Of a stretch of DNA of 37,276 nucleotides, positions 10,029 to 19,336 are shown in pieces. Below the pieces are notes generated by a model. That model was given only the letters and a program-made list of their open reading frames with translations. It was not told where the DNA came from and did not search any database. Both the position numbers and the translations under genes were made by a program. Each line of letters begins with the position of its first letter. The first letter of the stretch is position 1. Origin of the DNA: Butyriboletus loyo (taxonomy: Eukaryota; Basidiomycota; Agaricomycetes; Boletales; Boletaceae); NCBI GenBank assembly GCA_038093515.1, contig JBBPSI010000231.1:1-37276 (forward strand). Reading direction: 5' to 3'.

Positions 10029-13000
10029 GGACTCGTATTCCAGATGAGTTCCTTGATAGGCGGTTCCATGCTCAGGACCATACTCTTTAAATAACGAAGA
10101 AAATTCAAAAAGTGATAGGCCACAAAGGGGGCGAGGGGCGGAAGGGTGGGCATGGTGATAATCTGCAATTACGTCCTGCGAATTGCCCAGATTGGATACT
10201 GGTTCCCATGTGCGATCTGTTTCGTCATAGCCCCACCAGTGCACTAAATACTCCAACTTCCTATGCTTCATCCTGGAGGCGACAATGTAATCAACCTCAA
10301 ATTCCGAGTATCCTTCGTCCGTGACGTTGACTGGGTCAGGACGCAAGACAGGTTGTCCTGCAAGGGTTTCTCAGTATGGTTTAACATGAGAAATGTTGAC
10401 TACGGGATGAATCCGCATGCTGCTTGGCAGCTGAAGTTCGACAGCGTTCAGCTTGAGTGCCTTGATTTGATAAGGACCGATCCAATGCTGCGTGAGTTTT
10501 CGTGCAGTGTACAGCAACTTCAAGTTTTCTGTACTGAGCCACACACTATCTCCAACTTTGTAATCGGGCGCATCCAATCGTCTATTATCGGCCTGTGATA
10601 CCATGCGCTTGCGAGCTTCTTCCAATGCTTCTTTGACCTTGGCATGTGCTTTCCCAGCACTGCGTGCGAAATCTCTGGCTAACGTATTGGAAGACTTCTC
10701 AAACCCAACTCTAGGATAATAGTTACGTGTAATAGAGAATGGAATGGTACCCATGGCAGTGGTAAGAGAATTATTATGGTTAAACTGGGTGATCTTGATC
10801 CAATCAGCCCATGTTTCTTGTTTTTTGGCCACATAGGTACGTAAATATTGTTCCATCTCCCTATTTATCTGTTCGGTTTGACCATCAGATTGGGGATGGT
10901 ATGCCATAGAGATTTTCTGGGAAATGCCAAGAAGCTTGCAAAGCTCTGTGGTAAAGTCTGATACAAACTGGGGTCCATGATCTGAAACTATAGTACAAGG
11001 AAGTCCGTGAACGCACCAAACATTGTCTCTAAAAATAATAGCTAACTCCTTAGAAGAAGTAGTCATCTTACAAGGGACGTAAACGACTTCCTTGGAGAAG
11101 CGATCGACTATAGTACAAATGGCATCAAAGCCATTCGAAATAGGAAGTCCGGTAACGAAATCAACAGAAATGTCTTCCCAGGGGTGACTAGCCATGGGAA
11201 GTGGTAATAATTTACCTGCCGGTGCATTTTGCTTACCCTTCGTGAGGGCGCACGCTTGGCAGCTATCTACGTAATGTTTGATGTCCTTTGTAACGCCAGG
11301 CCATGTGAAATGCCGTGTGAGAAGATGAGCCATTCGGGCCTGTCCCGAATGTCCGGCTATCGGCGAATCGTGGCAAATATTAAGTAATTGTATTCTAAGT
11401 GCCTCAGGCACAAAGACTTTTTTCTTTTCATTAATAAATACGGATTGATCTGTATCGTAATAAAATCCAGGTATTTCTTTTTGTTTTTCGTTTTTGGATT
11501 CTTTTTGTAAGGTATCATAAAAGGAAGAAGAAAGAGAAACTTTATTAAGGAAAAGGTTCGGTGGAAGTACCGTAATATTGGTATTGTGGTCCGTAACGGC
11601 TTCACCATGGTCTGCTCGATGTGATAGTGCATCTGCTCTGCCATTGGTTGAGCCAGGTTTGTAAACAAATAAATAATTGAATTCTTGAAGAAGCGCATGC
11701 CATCGTGCTTGTCGTCCAGACAGTGTTTGCGGCTTCTTCCAGTACTCAAGGTTCTTATGATCTGTCCAGATCTCGAACCCTTCTCTACCGATTAAATAAT
11801 GCCACCATTCTTCCAAGGCGTGTATTACTGCCAGCAGTTCTTTATCATAGATCGGATAATTCCGTTCCGCAGCATCAAAGGAGTGGGAAAGGAATGCGCA
11901 GGGTTGCCAAAGGTCATCCGATCCTTTTACGGAAAGGACAGCGCCTACTGCTATATCCGAAGCGTCCATTTCTACCCGCATCTCCTTGTCTCGATCAGGG
12001 TAGGCTAATAATGGCGCTGTGTGAAACTTCTTTTTCAACGTGTCAAACGCTGTTTGTTCGTCCTTACCCCATTTGAAAGGGGTGTCCTTTTTTGTTAAGT
12101 TATTGAGGGGTTGGGCAATCTCCGAGAAGCCCTCAATGAATCTCCAATAATAATTACATAATCCCAGGAATGCTTGAACTTGCTTCAGATGCGAGGGCGT
12201 TGGCCAGTCTCGGATGGCATCTGTCTTCTTCGACTGCATTTCAACACCATTCCTGGAAACTACCATACCTAAAAAGTCCACTTTGTCCGAAGAGAATACA
12301 CATTTTTCTGGTTTTACATATAGGTCGTTTTCTCGAAGGCATTGGAGTACTTCTTTTACTTTTTCCTCATGCTCTGCCCTCGTTTTTCCTTTTGTGAATA
12401 TCATAACATCGTCGATATAGATAATGACACAAGCATACATGTCATTGAAGATGTCGTTCATCATATTTTGGAAGGTGGGCGGAGAGTTGGTAAGCCCAAA
12501 GTACATGACAGTGGGTTCGTAAGCCCCGATTGGTGTAATGAACGCGGCTTTCCACTCGTCTCCTTCCTTAATACGGATATTATTAAATCCCCATCAGAGA
12601 TCCAACGCAGTAAAGATATCAGCGCCTTTAAGCCTATCGATTAACTGTGGGATAAGGGGTAATGGGTAACTGTTTTTAATGGTTCTGTCGTTTAGATATC
12701 GATAGTCCATGACCAATCACTTGTCTCCAGTTTTCTTGGGAATAAAGAACATGGGGGCCATCTGAGGTGACTTCGACGGTCTTATGTAACCCTTCTTGAG
12801 TTCTTTTTCCATGAAACTCCTGATTTGGTCTTGTTCTTCATCGGACATTGGAATGATGCGGCCCTTTTTCGGTATGAAATCGGGCTTGAGATCTATTGCG
12901 TGATCCCAAGGTTTCTGCTCAGGCATTCTTGCTGCCTCATCCTTGGAGAAAACATCTAAGTAATCGTGATATACAGCGGGTACCTTTTCGGCAACTCCGG

Positions 13001-13849
13001 GTTCTATCGTACAGCAAGAAGTAAGGTTCGATGAAGAAATAGAGTCCGCAATGACTTTACAGTAAGGAGAACAATGATTGAAAGAAATAGTTTTAAAATG
13101 CCAATCAATGTCTGGATTATGGCGTGCGAACCAGTCGTAGCCAATAATCATCTGATGAGAACCAAGAAGCGAAACATAAGCTTCGATGGCCTCATAATGT
13201 CCATCAATTTCCATAAATAAGGAAGCTTTGTGCATAATGCGACCTATTGCTCCTTTAGAGCCGTCAGCATTGATAACTTCCATGGACTTAGGTAATGGAA
13301 TCAGATCAATTTTGCATGTATTGCAATAGTTTTTGTTGATGAAGGTATTGACTGCTCCTGTATCCAGCAAAGCCTTAAGCGAATGAGTTTGCCAAGTAGC
13401 ATTTGACTGGTAGGTGATTTTCACCACTGGGGAATAATCACCACCAAACATCAAAGAAGATTTGATAGGGGGTTTATAATTAGAAGAGGAAGAAAGCAAA
13501 GATCGCATGTTCATTTGTCTCAAAAGAGAATTAAGCACACACTTTCCCGGCGCCGAGCTCACAATAGGAGACTCTCTTTCAGGTTCTATAGATATATTTT
13601 GTGACATACATGGAAAAGAATCATCATCATCCCCTTCGCAATCAATCAATCCGGGAACATCTACGCTTACATCCGAAGACGAATTCGTAAACACCGAACT
13701 AATTGACAACTCTGGTTCCTTATCTAAAAGTTCATTTCCGTCTACATTAGAGTCCGAAAATGTATATAGTGAGGAGAAATGATTATGAAAAGAAGAAGAA
13801 GAAATATTGTCCAGTCCCTTAGACACCCCTGCACTAAGCGACTTCTTTA
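10026..13849 (-). pseudogene. pol: Copy B pol: protease-RT-RNase H-integrase-chromodomain, three TGA stops
   Basis: One frame runs almost the whole length, reached by a -1 shift from gag. In order it shows protease LKALLDTGAVNTF (about 13360-13390), RT with YIDDVMI (about 12405), RNase H with DASDIAVGAVL, YDKELLAVIHALEEW and TDHKNLEYW (about 11750-11970), integrase with SVDFVTGLP, VSDHGPQF and YHPQSDGQTEQINRE (about 10870-11170), and a C-terminal chromodomain LEYLVHWWGYDETDRTWEP (about 10190-10250). It is interrupted only by TGA at 12717-12719, 12594-12596 and 10371-10373. At all three places the family-2 Pol has Arg, consistent with CGA to TGA change. Pol copies the RNA and integrates the DNA. 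The chromodomain is expected to direct insertion to heterochromatin marked by H3 lysine-9 methylation. It is a recently silenced copy. Confidence 0.95.
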
Positions 13850-15031
13850 TTTTAAAGACCTCGCGGCCTTTTCCTTTGCTTCACAGGCGAACAAGTCCGC
13901 CCAGTAAGCCCTTGCATCTTCTCCCATATACGCTGCACGCTGGGAGGTTTCTCCTTGTTGCGGTGCTCCAACCACAGGTGGTGCCAGTAAAGGCCTTGAC
14001 TGATATGAAGTGTTTGGAGGGGTTACCTCCGCGGTATTGATAGGAACCCATCCTTGTATGTAAGTTCCGTCGGCTTGCTGAATCCATTGCTGCCGTACTT
14101 TAGGGTGAGCATTGGAGCCGGCTTTGTCCCGACGGTTGGGGTTCTGAGGACAATTGGGTCGGATATGCCTGACGTTACCGCAGCCAAAACAAGTCCTAGT
14201 CTCGGGACCTGATTGCTGGGCGCTAAGATCCATTGGGGCGCCACGCCCTGGTTGAGTTCTGACTGCAGTGTAGCCAGGAGGAGGTCCTTTAGGGGCCGGA
14301 TAACCCCATTGTGGCTGCTGAGTAAAAGGCCACCATTGTCGGGCTTGCCCTGTACCCCTTTCTGTGTACATTTGTTCGAAGGACCTTTCCGTCTTCCGGA
14401 ACTCTTCGATAAGGAGATTAAAGTCCTCCATGATGTCCTCTGAAACAGATAGGAACACCTGTTTGTATATTTCGTACTTGACCACACATTTGAGGAGCTC
14501 AATGGCATGTTTCGGCTCACACTCCGATTGGCGGTATAGTACCTTGAACCGTTTGAGGAAGGTATCGATCGGTTGTTGTCCTTGGGAAAGGGCTGACAAT
14601 TTGATTAACGCCTGATGAGCCAGGATGTCAATTTGGAAATGGCCACGGATCATGGCCTGGAGGTATTCCCATTTGGGCCATGCCTCATCTCCCCTCTTTC
14701 CTTTGCTTACGTTTGTGGGGTCAAGGTATTTTTCCTCAGAGGTAACATAATCCTCAAGGACCAATTGGGAGAAGTCTTTCCCCTTCCCCTTGATTCAGCT
14801 GAGTATGGCAACCGTGCGGAGCTTGTCCATCTTCCATGTGTTTACCGAAACCCAAACTTTAAGTGAAGTCCACCAATGATGGAACTTCTCATGATCACCA
14901 TCCCATTCTCCTGGGTCAGCAACCTTTTTTGAAACATTTTCCTCTTTTTCCTTGTTAAGCCATTGTGCGAAGAGGTCACGCAAGGTTTGGTCATTGTATG
15001 AATATGAAGTGGAGGGGCCGGGGTCCGACAT
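13847..15031 (-). pseudogene. gag: Copy B gag, one TGA stop
   Basis: Starting at ATG 15029-15031 (MSDPGPSTSY), a 394-codon frame runs to TAA at 13847. It is broken only by TGA at 14795-14797, where an Arg codon CGA probably stood. The central part is a typical retrotransposon Gag capsid region (QPIDTFLKRFKVLYRQSE), then a Q/P/G-rich stretch, then one zinc knuckle CFGCGNVRHIRPNC (about 14155-14200) of C-x2-C-x4-H-x4-C form, with Arg where Gly usually precedes His. It would form the particle shell and bind RNA. The final codons overlap the -1 frameshift signal. Confidence 0.9.
13850..13856 (-). promoter_or_regulatory. Programmed -1 ribosomal frameshift site at gag end (U UUA AAA)
   Basis: In the gag frame the last codons are TCT TTA AAA TAA on the minus strand. 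This gives the canonical slippery heptamer T TTA AAA directly before the stop. Pol lies in the -1 frame and is open from there (ATA AAG AAG...), with no ATG at its start. The layout explains how Gag-Pol is made. Confidence 0.8.
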
Positions 15032-15807
15032 CCTTTTTTCCTGATCAACAGGGAAATCGTCAGAAGTTTCTGAACCCAGATTGACCTAATTCCAAGTCTG
15101 CTGGTCCCAGTCGTGTTCGGAAAGTTCACCGTCTCCTTGGGGGTGTTGAACGGTGGGGAATGAAAGCTTGGCAGTGAATTGTGGTAAAGACAAAAAGTCC
15201 AAAGTAGTTCATTGGCAAGATTTGATTTTCTTCGGCAAAAACCAGTTTTCTTCAGCAAAAGGAAACTATGAGATATAGGTTTCCTTACTGTCCCCTATCT
15301 TCCAAAGGAACTCTGGGGAACCCTACAGCAGGTAGGATGAAAGAAATATTTTTTCGAACAGAGGTAATATCTCCGACAAAGCTTGGTTCAGTAATGAACC
15401 GAAACAGGTAAAGATTTAATTACGACTAATTGACAAATCTTGAAAAGGGTTTTTTCTTCTACCTCCCATGTTACCACAGGGACTACAATGAGAATTGCTC
15501 AGCCAAAGGGATTTGGGGGTCCCTAAGCCACACTTCGCAAATCAGGCACGACCCTGATGCAGACTAACAACTCCAAAGGGAGTGTCTGAGAATGAAGGAT
15601 ACAAGTGCTACGCCAAGACACAAATTCTGCTCTTCCAAGGAGCTCCCCTAAAGGCATGGGGTGAAACAAATATGAAAACTGGTGAACGCCCAGTGACGAT
15701 CCTTAACCCTGGATACCAGGTATGGTTTCCTAAGTGGAAAAGCTGCCCCTTCAAGTGGTAGCGTACTGGTATGTGCAAGGAAACAAAACTATCCCTGCCC
15801 TGGGAAC
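15032..15807 (-). other. 5' untranslated leader of copy B
   Basis: This is about 780 bp between the nested solo LTR and the gag ATG, with no convincing gene in either strand. Together with 16630-16657 it is the internal leader that would hold packaging signals. Nothing else was recognised. Confidence 0.6.
15803..15807. repeat. Target-site duplication of solo LTR, left (GGAAC)
   Basis: GGAAC precedes the solo LTR and is repeated at 16625-16629 directly after it. Confidence 0.92.
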
Positions 15808-16624
15808 TGTTACAGTTTTACCCCTAAGCATACCCTGCCACTCGTTTTCCCACACTCACGCGTTCCCGCCGCCCCCGCCGCCTTGCGATGCCACCCATCG
15901 CCCGCTCCCCAGTCGCCTAGTGGACACCATCCACTTCCCCAGTCGTTCCGCAAGTCTCAGTGTCGCTACACTGAGATAGCCCCTGTCTTGTCGCCCCATT
16001 GGGCCGGACCCACAGTTGAGCTGTCGCGTCCTTCATTTCTTGACCAATGACATTTGTTACATCACGTGACTAGCACGTGATTAGATTACGATGCGTTGTA
16101 CCTTCGCGTCGAGACCCGTATCCAAGGGCTCCACTGTTCGCATCCCCTTTGCCCTGTGGGGCTCGCCTCATGGACATCGTCACTTCGCCTTCAGCACTTC
16201 TCATTCGCTGACAATGTCGCCATCTTACTCAGAGCTTCGCTCCCTCGTTACCGGCACTTTGCCACTTCTCCATTTGCTGTTATGACTCGGGCAGACTCAT
16301 AACCCTTCGCCCTTCGCTGCCACGCACAGCTCGGTCTGTGCACGATATCCTTCAGTATATATACATGTACTTAGACTAGTACGAGCTTCTCTAGCTAATT
16401 CTACACATCTACCAAGTGCCTAGCAATCTAGCTTATACCCCATCTGCCGATAGAGCCGATAAGCCTCAGCTCGATCTCGTCTGGTCGCCACCACACGACA
16501 TCTCGCCGACACTTGCTCTGCAGAAGCCCAATAGCGTCGTCTACGCGAGTCGGCCATCTTCCCGATTAGGCTCGAGCCCCTATTCAAGTGCTCACTGCTA
16601 GTTGTTTCGCACTCCAGCGTAACA
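15808..16624 (+). repeat. Solo LTR of a third LTR-retrotransposon family (817 bp)
   Basis: It starts TGTTACAGTTT and ends CAGCGTAACA, flanked by GGAAC duplications, with no internal genes. This is the product of LTR-LTR recombination after insertion into the leader of copy B. It is longer and more GC-rich than the other LTRs and shows no general similarity to them, but shares the termini (TGTTA...TAACA) and the promoter module: GGTCTGTGCAC at 16333-16343, 12 nt, TATATATA at 16356. That module fixes the orientation as +. No coding copy of this family is in the window. Confidence 0.93.
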
Positions 16625-16644
16625 GGAACCGGGTGTGTATCAGA

Positions 16645-16655
16645 AGCTTTAACCA
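16645..16655 (-). other. Self-primer binding site of copy B
   Basis: Two nt inside the 5' LTR the minus strand reads TGGTTAAAGCT. It is the exact reverse complement of AGCTTTAACCA in the same LTR (16792-16802, minus), which begins 35 nt after the TATA start at 16837 and so sits at the predicted mRNA 5' end. This is the Tf1 self-priming arrangement rather than a tRNA site. Confidence 0.72.
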
Positions 16656-16657
16656 AG

Positions 16658-17149
16658 TGTTATGGGACAATGGGAGTTATCAAGTGGCACATGGGGTTTC
16701 ACAACTGTTGCAGCTATACACAGTAACTGGCGGGTGTAATGAGGATAGCTCAGACCTTAATCTCTCAACTGTTGCCAGCGAATAAGACAAGTGGTTAAAG
16801 CTAGGGAATCCTAGCCCAAACCACGAGCCTTTATATATTACAAGGAATGCGCACAGACCAAGCAGTGCATGAGACTAATTACTATACATGTATAATGAAG
16901 AAGTCAGGGTCGACGGAGATTAAATAGAAGTCGACAGCGATCAAAAAGAAGAGAAGTAAACGGAGATTAAATACATGAGGCGTGACATCATAGAGTCTGG
17001 GCCAGTCTGGACCATGACATCATATGCTTAGTCAGCCTATGGTCACATGTATTATCCCACGATCACGTGCACTGAGTCACGTGACCTTTGAAAGAGAAAT
17101 ATGACGAAGTCCAAATGCAAAGTCTGTTATAAGAGATACAATTATAACA
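16658..17149 (-). repeat. 5' LTR of copy B (492 bp)
   Basis: It has the same ends as the partner LTR. The module is GGTCTGTGCGC (minus strand of 16849-16859), 11 nt, then TATATAAA (16830-16837). Compared with 9533-10015 it has a 10-bp extra segment (AGTCTGGACC) and 11 transitions. The right flank 17150-17154 is GTTTC, the second half of the duplication. Confidence 0.95.
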
Positions 17150-17154
17150 GTTTC

Positions 17155-17611
17155 CAAGATCTGTCTGGAGTCATCCAAGATCTCATTGTAGGTGTTGGAC
17201 ATTGTGAGCTAGCTCATCAGCAATGTCTTGCTGCTCTGCAGAGAGTTCATGAGCAAACCTAAACAAGAGATTGGAAGCTTCTAATTCAATGTGATTCTTT
17301 CGGAAGAAAGGATTGAGAAGATGGAATTTTTCCCTCCAAATCCTATCCTGTATCTCATTCCACCTCCTTCATGTCGGTACATCCCAATTTCTAAAATGTT
17401 CTTCACCAATTTCAAAGAACTCTGTAGGTTGCCTGGAATAGTCATAGGCTTTGACGTGCCCATGATCGTTTACTGAAGGATAGTTTTTGTTTATCAGCAA
17501 CAGGTCTTGCACTGCAAGAGGCATGTTCCAGAGCATATCCTTGTTGTGGCCTTGAAAAGGGGACAACTTGTTGTAAAATTGGGCAAGATATTCCTTCATT
17601 TCCCTGATAAA
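17155..17611 (-). pseudogene. Unrecognised coding region, 5' half (between copies C and B)
   Basis: On the minus strand, starting at the edge of LTR C, the frame reads SITFIREMKEYLAQFYNKLS, then PLAVQDLLLINKNYPSVND and PTEFFEIGEEHFRNWDVPT. A TGA follows, then in the same frame RRWNEIQDRIWREKFHLLNP and a helical FAHELSAEQQDIADELAHNV. A one-base frame change precedes NEILDDSRQILE, which joins in frame with the segment left of copy B at 9532. The true N-terminus is lost on the far side of copy C. The segment is helical and charged. The family was not recognised. Confidence 0.5.
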
Positions 17612-18039
17612 TGTTATGCTGGGCACTAACAACTAGAACTCTGAGGTGGCACTCTGGAGTAGCCGCAGGACTCTGGAGACGATTCTGAGCTGGGTCTCAG
17701 ACTATGTCTTAGTGCGCACACTAAGAGTCTGGAGTGGAAACTAATTGCTAGCAGTGAACTGCATAGAACTAGATGGGGTGCTACTGTACAGAGGTAGGGT
17801 TTATATACTACAAGGGTCTGTGCACAGACCATGGCCCAATTGGGTTGCATGAGTCATAAAGACGAAAGAGGACAGAATACTCTAGAGACTTCTGGAGTAT
17901 GGAGGAAACGGCGTCCGTGTGCAGGAAATGGTGACTAAGCTAGAACAGTTCGTACCATTCAAAGGGAACTAGCAAAATGCTAGGAGAAAATAGTAGTCCA
18001 AATGGTAATGGAGAGAAAAAGTAGACCACTACCATAACA
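17612..18039 (-). repeat. 3' LTR of copy C (428 bp)
   Basis: On the minus strand it runs TGTTATGGTAG to CAGCATAACA, next to a polypurine tract GGGAAGGGGG ending at about 18043. It is homologous to the 428-429 bp LTRs of E and F. Module: GGTCTGTGCAC (17820-17830), 12 nt, TATATAAA (17800-17807). ATCTAGTTCT (17765-17774) begins 33 nt after the TATA start. Confidence 0.93.
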
Positions 18040-18090
18040 TTACCCCCTTCCCATGGTGGAGACTCTGACTCCACTACTTGAAAAGTCCCC

Positions 18091-19328
18091 TCACTGAGAT
18101 GCGCCCTCATTGAAGTCATTGTTGTAAGCATCATCGGCACTGACATCTTCCCAGATGTCCTCCCAGAAGGTGCAGTTGGCAACGATATGGCCAATGGCAC
18201 CACATAGGCCGCAGACATGCTCTGGGCAAAACTCCTGAATATGACCAGGGGCAATCTGGTGACAGAATGGGCAGGTGTAGTTTGGGCAGTCCCTGTGGAA
18301 GTGGCCAACGGTGCCACATTCGAAGCAGAGTTGTGGGCGGACAAGGCGAGGTCGAGTAGGGCCTGGGCTGGGATCAGGGGATCTGTCATCCAGGATGATA
18401 GGGGAATCACGAGTGCCCCGGTTGGCGAGATAGGGAGGCGGGGGTCCATACAAGGAGCTGTTAGAACTACCAGCTGCAGCGAGGGGGGAGGAGACCCGAG
18501 GAATGAGCTGGATGGCGGGGGTTCCACGACGAGTGGGCGGCTGGGGGGTGACGGAGCGTATGGCTCTGTTGGCGATCCTTCTTCCTGCGGCGGTGAGGGT
18601 GACCGATCCCGGGATAGATCCAGCCTGGAGAAGCGCCTGGCGAGGTTGGTGACGCACTGTGCGAGGCGGTAAGGGGGAGTGTTGACGAGCGACCTGGGGC
18701 TCGTTGACATCAGTCCGAAAGGACTCGAGGGACTCCCCAGTGGTCTCATGAGACGAGTCTGCTACCAGTGTGGTTGCAGGAGAGTCTTGGGCGGATGGTG
18801 CTGGAACAGGAAGTGGCAAAGGAGATCTTGCCACGGGAGGACGAGGCACTGGATTGGGGCTGCGAGCGGAGGGGTGGAGGTAGCCAATGCGTTCGGCGGA
18901 GTGGAGATAGAATTCTGCTCCCTAGGAGCAAGAGCCATGAGGATGGGATGGAGGATGGGGGCCAGAATACCTGGCAGCAGCTGGTCAACAACATATCCGA
19001 ATCCTTCGGCGTGGAGGATGTCCAATGTGTACCCCCTAGCTTCCATCAAGGAAGACTCGAGGGTGGTGGCGTAGACCGGGGGTTGGTTGTCTGGGCACAA
19101 GTGGGTGTGGATGGTGCGGGCGAGGGCATATGAGCAGTATAAGGAGGCAAGGGTACAGAGGACATAGTCTCCAGTGAAGTCCATACGCTGCTCAAGGGCA
19201 TAGGTGGCAACAGGGTTTTCTAGGACAGCGGCATAGAGGACGCGGCGGGAGGCGACTGGAAGACGGGACGAGCGGACAGGAGGCTGAGGTGGAAGCGGGG
19301 TGTTGTTTTCTGCAGGAGGAATGGCCAT
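18091..19328 (-). pseudogene. Copy C ORF3: zinc-knuckle protein, one frameshift
   Basis: It starts at ATG 19326-19328, 8 nt after the pol stop, and matches the intact 412-aa ORF3 of copy E over its whole length. It has the N-terminal helical domain (RRVLYAAVLENPVATYALEQ), a P/S/R-rich linker, and three C-terminal zinc knuckles (CFECGTVGHFHRDC, CPFCHQIAPGHIQEFC, CGLCGAIGHIVANC). One base is lost near 18915, where E reads GAGCGAGAA and C reads GAGCAGAA, shifting the frame. All twelve knuckle ligands are still present, and many replacements are Arg to His, Gln or Cys, as expected from CpG decay. Its function is not known; see copy E. Confidence 0.85.
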
Positions 19329-19336
19329 CTTTGTTT

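Larger units (their letters stand above)
9533..17149 (-). mobile_element. Family-1 chromovirus copy B, complete insertion with nested solo LTR
   Basis: Two LTRs in the same orientation (483 and 492 bp) bound gag, pol, polypurine tract and primer site, all in minus orientation, between GTTTC duplications. Removing the nested 817-bp solo LTR and its extra GGAAC leaves about 6.8 kb. The LTRs differ by 11 substitutions, all transitions, plus a 1-bp and a 10-bp indel. The only lesions in the coding region appear to be four in-frame TGA codons. Confidence 0.95.

Noticed and set aside
16625..16657. tRNA primer site or tRNA gene end next to the 5' LTR of B
   Set aside because: I could not match it to a tRNA 3' end, while the exact 11-nt self-complement at the predicted mRNA start explains it better.
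15734..16785. Small plus-strand open frames in and around the solo LTR
   Set aside because: They lie in LTR or leader sequence, overlap one another in different frames and show no protein features.
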